Shown here: piece after piece, positions 63,021 through 64,000 of the stretch
Layout: the number at the start of each line of letters is the position of its first letter
How positions within the stretch are numbered: position 1 is the first letter of the stretch
NCBI GenBank assembly: GCA_003553565.1
Contig: PWER01000199.1
Span: 1 to 64,000 of the forward strand
Origin: Nitriliruptoria bacterium
Lineage (GTDB): Bacteria; Actinomycetota; Nitriliruptoria; Euzebyales; Egibacteraceae
Length of the DNA stretch: 64,000 nt
Direction: 5' to 3'
The notes under the pieces: model-generated
The model's database searches: none
What the model was told of the DNA's origin: nothing
The model's input: the letters and a program-made list of their open reading frames with translations, nothing else
Made by a program: the position numbers and the translations under genes

Positions 63021-63716
63021 CTAGGCGGTCTCGGCCGGGGCCGCGTCCGCGTCGACGTCAGCGCCGCCGGCGCTGGTCGAGGCGCGCGCACCGGTCCCGA
63101 TCAGGGGCAGGGCATCGCGCTCGAACACCACGACGTCGCTCACGAGCACGTCGTAGGTGTTGAGCTGGTCGACCGGGCTGACCTGCACCCCGGGCAGGTT
63201 GCGGAAGGACTTCTCGGCGGTGTCGCGGCGGTCCGCGAGCACCACGAGGACCTTCTGGCCCGTGAGGTCGAGGCGCTCGAGGAACGCCACCGCCTCCTTG
63301 GTGCGCGGTGCGGGGAACGCGAGGTCGGCGACCACGCGGACCGCGTCACCGCGGGCCCGGTCGGTGAGGGCGCCGCGCAGGGCGGCGCGCTTCATCTTCT
63401 TGTTCACCCGCTGGGCGTGGTTCTGCTGGCCGGTCGGCCCGTGGACGCGACCGCCGCCGATCCACTGCGGCGCCCGGATGGAGCCCTGACGGGCGCGGCC
63501 GGTGCCCTTCTGGCGCCACGGCTTCGCACCACCGCCGGCGCGCTCGCCACGGGTCTTCACCTTGGCGGTGTCGCGCCGGGCGTTGGCGAGCTGGGCGGTC
63601 ACGACCTGGTGCATCAGCCCGACCTTGACCTCGGCGTCGAAGATCGCCGGGTCGAGGTCGACGGTGCCGTCGGTGCCGCCGTCGCGGGTGTGGACGTCGA
63701 GGGTGAGTGCTGACAT
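63021..63716 (-). CDS. rplD: 50S ribosomal protein L4 (uL4)
   Basis: A 231-residue protein whose loop reaches the exit tunnel ([20 protein letters not shown] with the conserved Trp and Lys). The C-terminus has a short Ala/Asp-rich extra tail of about 18 residues. Its ATG overlaps the rplC stop by one base (TGATG). Confidence 0.97.
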   Translation of the reverse strand: MSALTLDVHTRDGGTDGTVDLDPAIFDAEVKVGLMHQVVTAQLANARRDTAKVKTRGERAGGGAKPWRQKGTGRARQGSIRAPQWIGGGRVHGPTGQQNHAQRVNKKMKRAALRGALTDRARGDAVRVVADLAFPAPRTKEAVAFLERLDLTGQKVLVVLADRRDTAEKSFRNLPGVQVSPVDQLNTYDVLVSDVVVFERDALPLIGTGARASTSAGGADVDADAAPAETA

Positions 63717-64000
63717 CAGGAGTCACCTCCGGCTGGCGCCGGCGCCTTGGCGGCGTCGCGCAGCGTGAGGAAGGCGCCGTTGCCGCCGGGCACGGCGCCC
63801 TTGACGAGGATGAGGTTGCGCTCCGGGTCGACCCGGACCACCTCGAGGTTCTGGACGGTGACGCGCTCGTTGCCGTGACGGCCGGGCATCTTCTTGCCAG
63901 GCATCACCCGGGAGGGCGTGGCGCATGCGCCGACGGCACCGGGCTTGCGGTGGACCTTGTGGACGCCGTGCGTCTGGCCCTGGGTGGCGAACCCGTGACG
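63716..64000 (-). CDS. rplC: 50S ribosomal protein L3 (uL3), partial
   Basis: The last 94 residues of L3; the start lies beyond the right edge. [52 protein letters not shown] and [16 protein letters not shown] identify it. The PGKKMPG motif is near-invariant. In the standard S10 order rpsJ would lie further right. Confidence 0.96.
   Translation of the reverse strand, partial: RHGFATQGQTHGVHKVHRKPGAVGACATPSRVMPGKKMPGRHGNERVTVQNLEVVRVDPERNLILVKGAVPGGNGAFLTLRDAAKAPAPAGGDS

Overview
This is a very GC-rich window with dense, tightly packed genes, frequent GTG starts and many start/stop overlaps of four bases. The gene content is that of a free-living actinobacterium: a seven-iron ferredoxin, F420 biosynthesis (CofD/CofE) with an F420-type flavin oxidoreductase, a BldD-like regulator with the cyclic-di-GMP signature, GuaB3, a DUF5319-type protein, and an S10-spc-alpha ribosomal supercluster followed by truA-rplM-rpsI-glmM. 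Several lineage-specific differences, such as long acidic tails on ribosomal proteins and the absence of rpsN, map and infA from their usual slots, suggest a deep-branching actinobacterial class (Nitriliruptoria-like would fit). That placement is inference only. No tRNA, rRNA, CRISPR array, phage or insertion sequence was seen.

Left part (1-26 kb), mostly small independent units. A partial ferredoxin gene is followed by an NfeD membrane protease-like gene, an aldo/keto reductase and the PcrA/UvrD helicase. Next comes a leftward metal-uptake operon, regulator-binding protein-ATPase-permease. Its regulator and binding protein both carry manganese-type ligands, and a palindromic operator sits at the regulator's start. 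A copper operon (PCuAC, Sco1, cupredoxin) follows. Purine genes are scattered through 11-19 kb: guaA, guaB3 and an AzgA-type permease, with a macrodomain gene just before the permease. After a perfect 21-bp terminator lies an ArsR-permease-small thioredoxin operon, then nicotinamidase, a UDP-glucose dehydrogenase / UDP-xylose synthase pair with an SCP2-like gene between them, and a GAF-type SpoIIE phosphatase.

Middle part (26-47 kb). groES-groEL runs leftward from a recognisable promoter plus CIRCE-like element and is divergent from bldD. A long leftward series then carries nnrDE-alr, a P1 peptidase and a small exporter, then tsaE-tsaB-rimI-tsaD-GNAT (t6A tRNA modification and protein acetylation). 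proS, acpS-glmS and the F420 genes follow on the same strand. A 29-bp tandem duplication at the tsaB/rimI junction has created an apparent ten-codon minicistron. A perfect 19-bp inverted repeat separates the divergent proS and RidA genes.

Right part (45.6-64 kb) is one leftward block. In transcription order it runs rplC(partial)-rplD-rplW-rplB-rpsS-rplV-rpsC-rplP-rpmC-rpsQ-rplN-rplX-rplE-rpsH-rplF-rplR-rpsE-rpmD-rplO-secY-adk-rpmJ-rpsM-rpsK-rpsD-rpoA-rplQ-truA, then rplM-rpsI-glmM. glmM and glmS (UDP-GlcNAc precursor), alr (D-alanine) and acpS tie this half of the window to envelope precursor synthesis.
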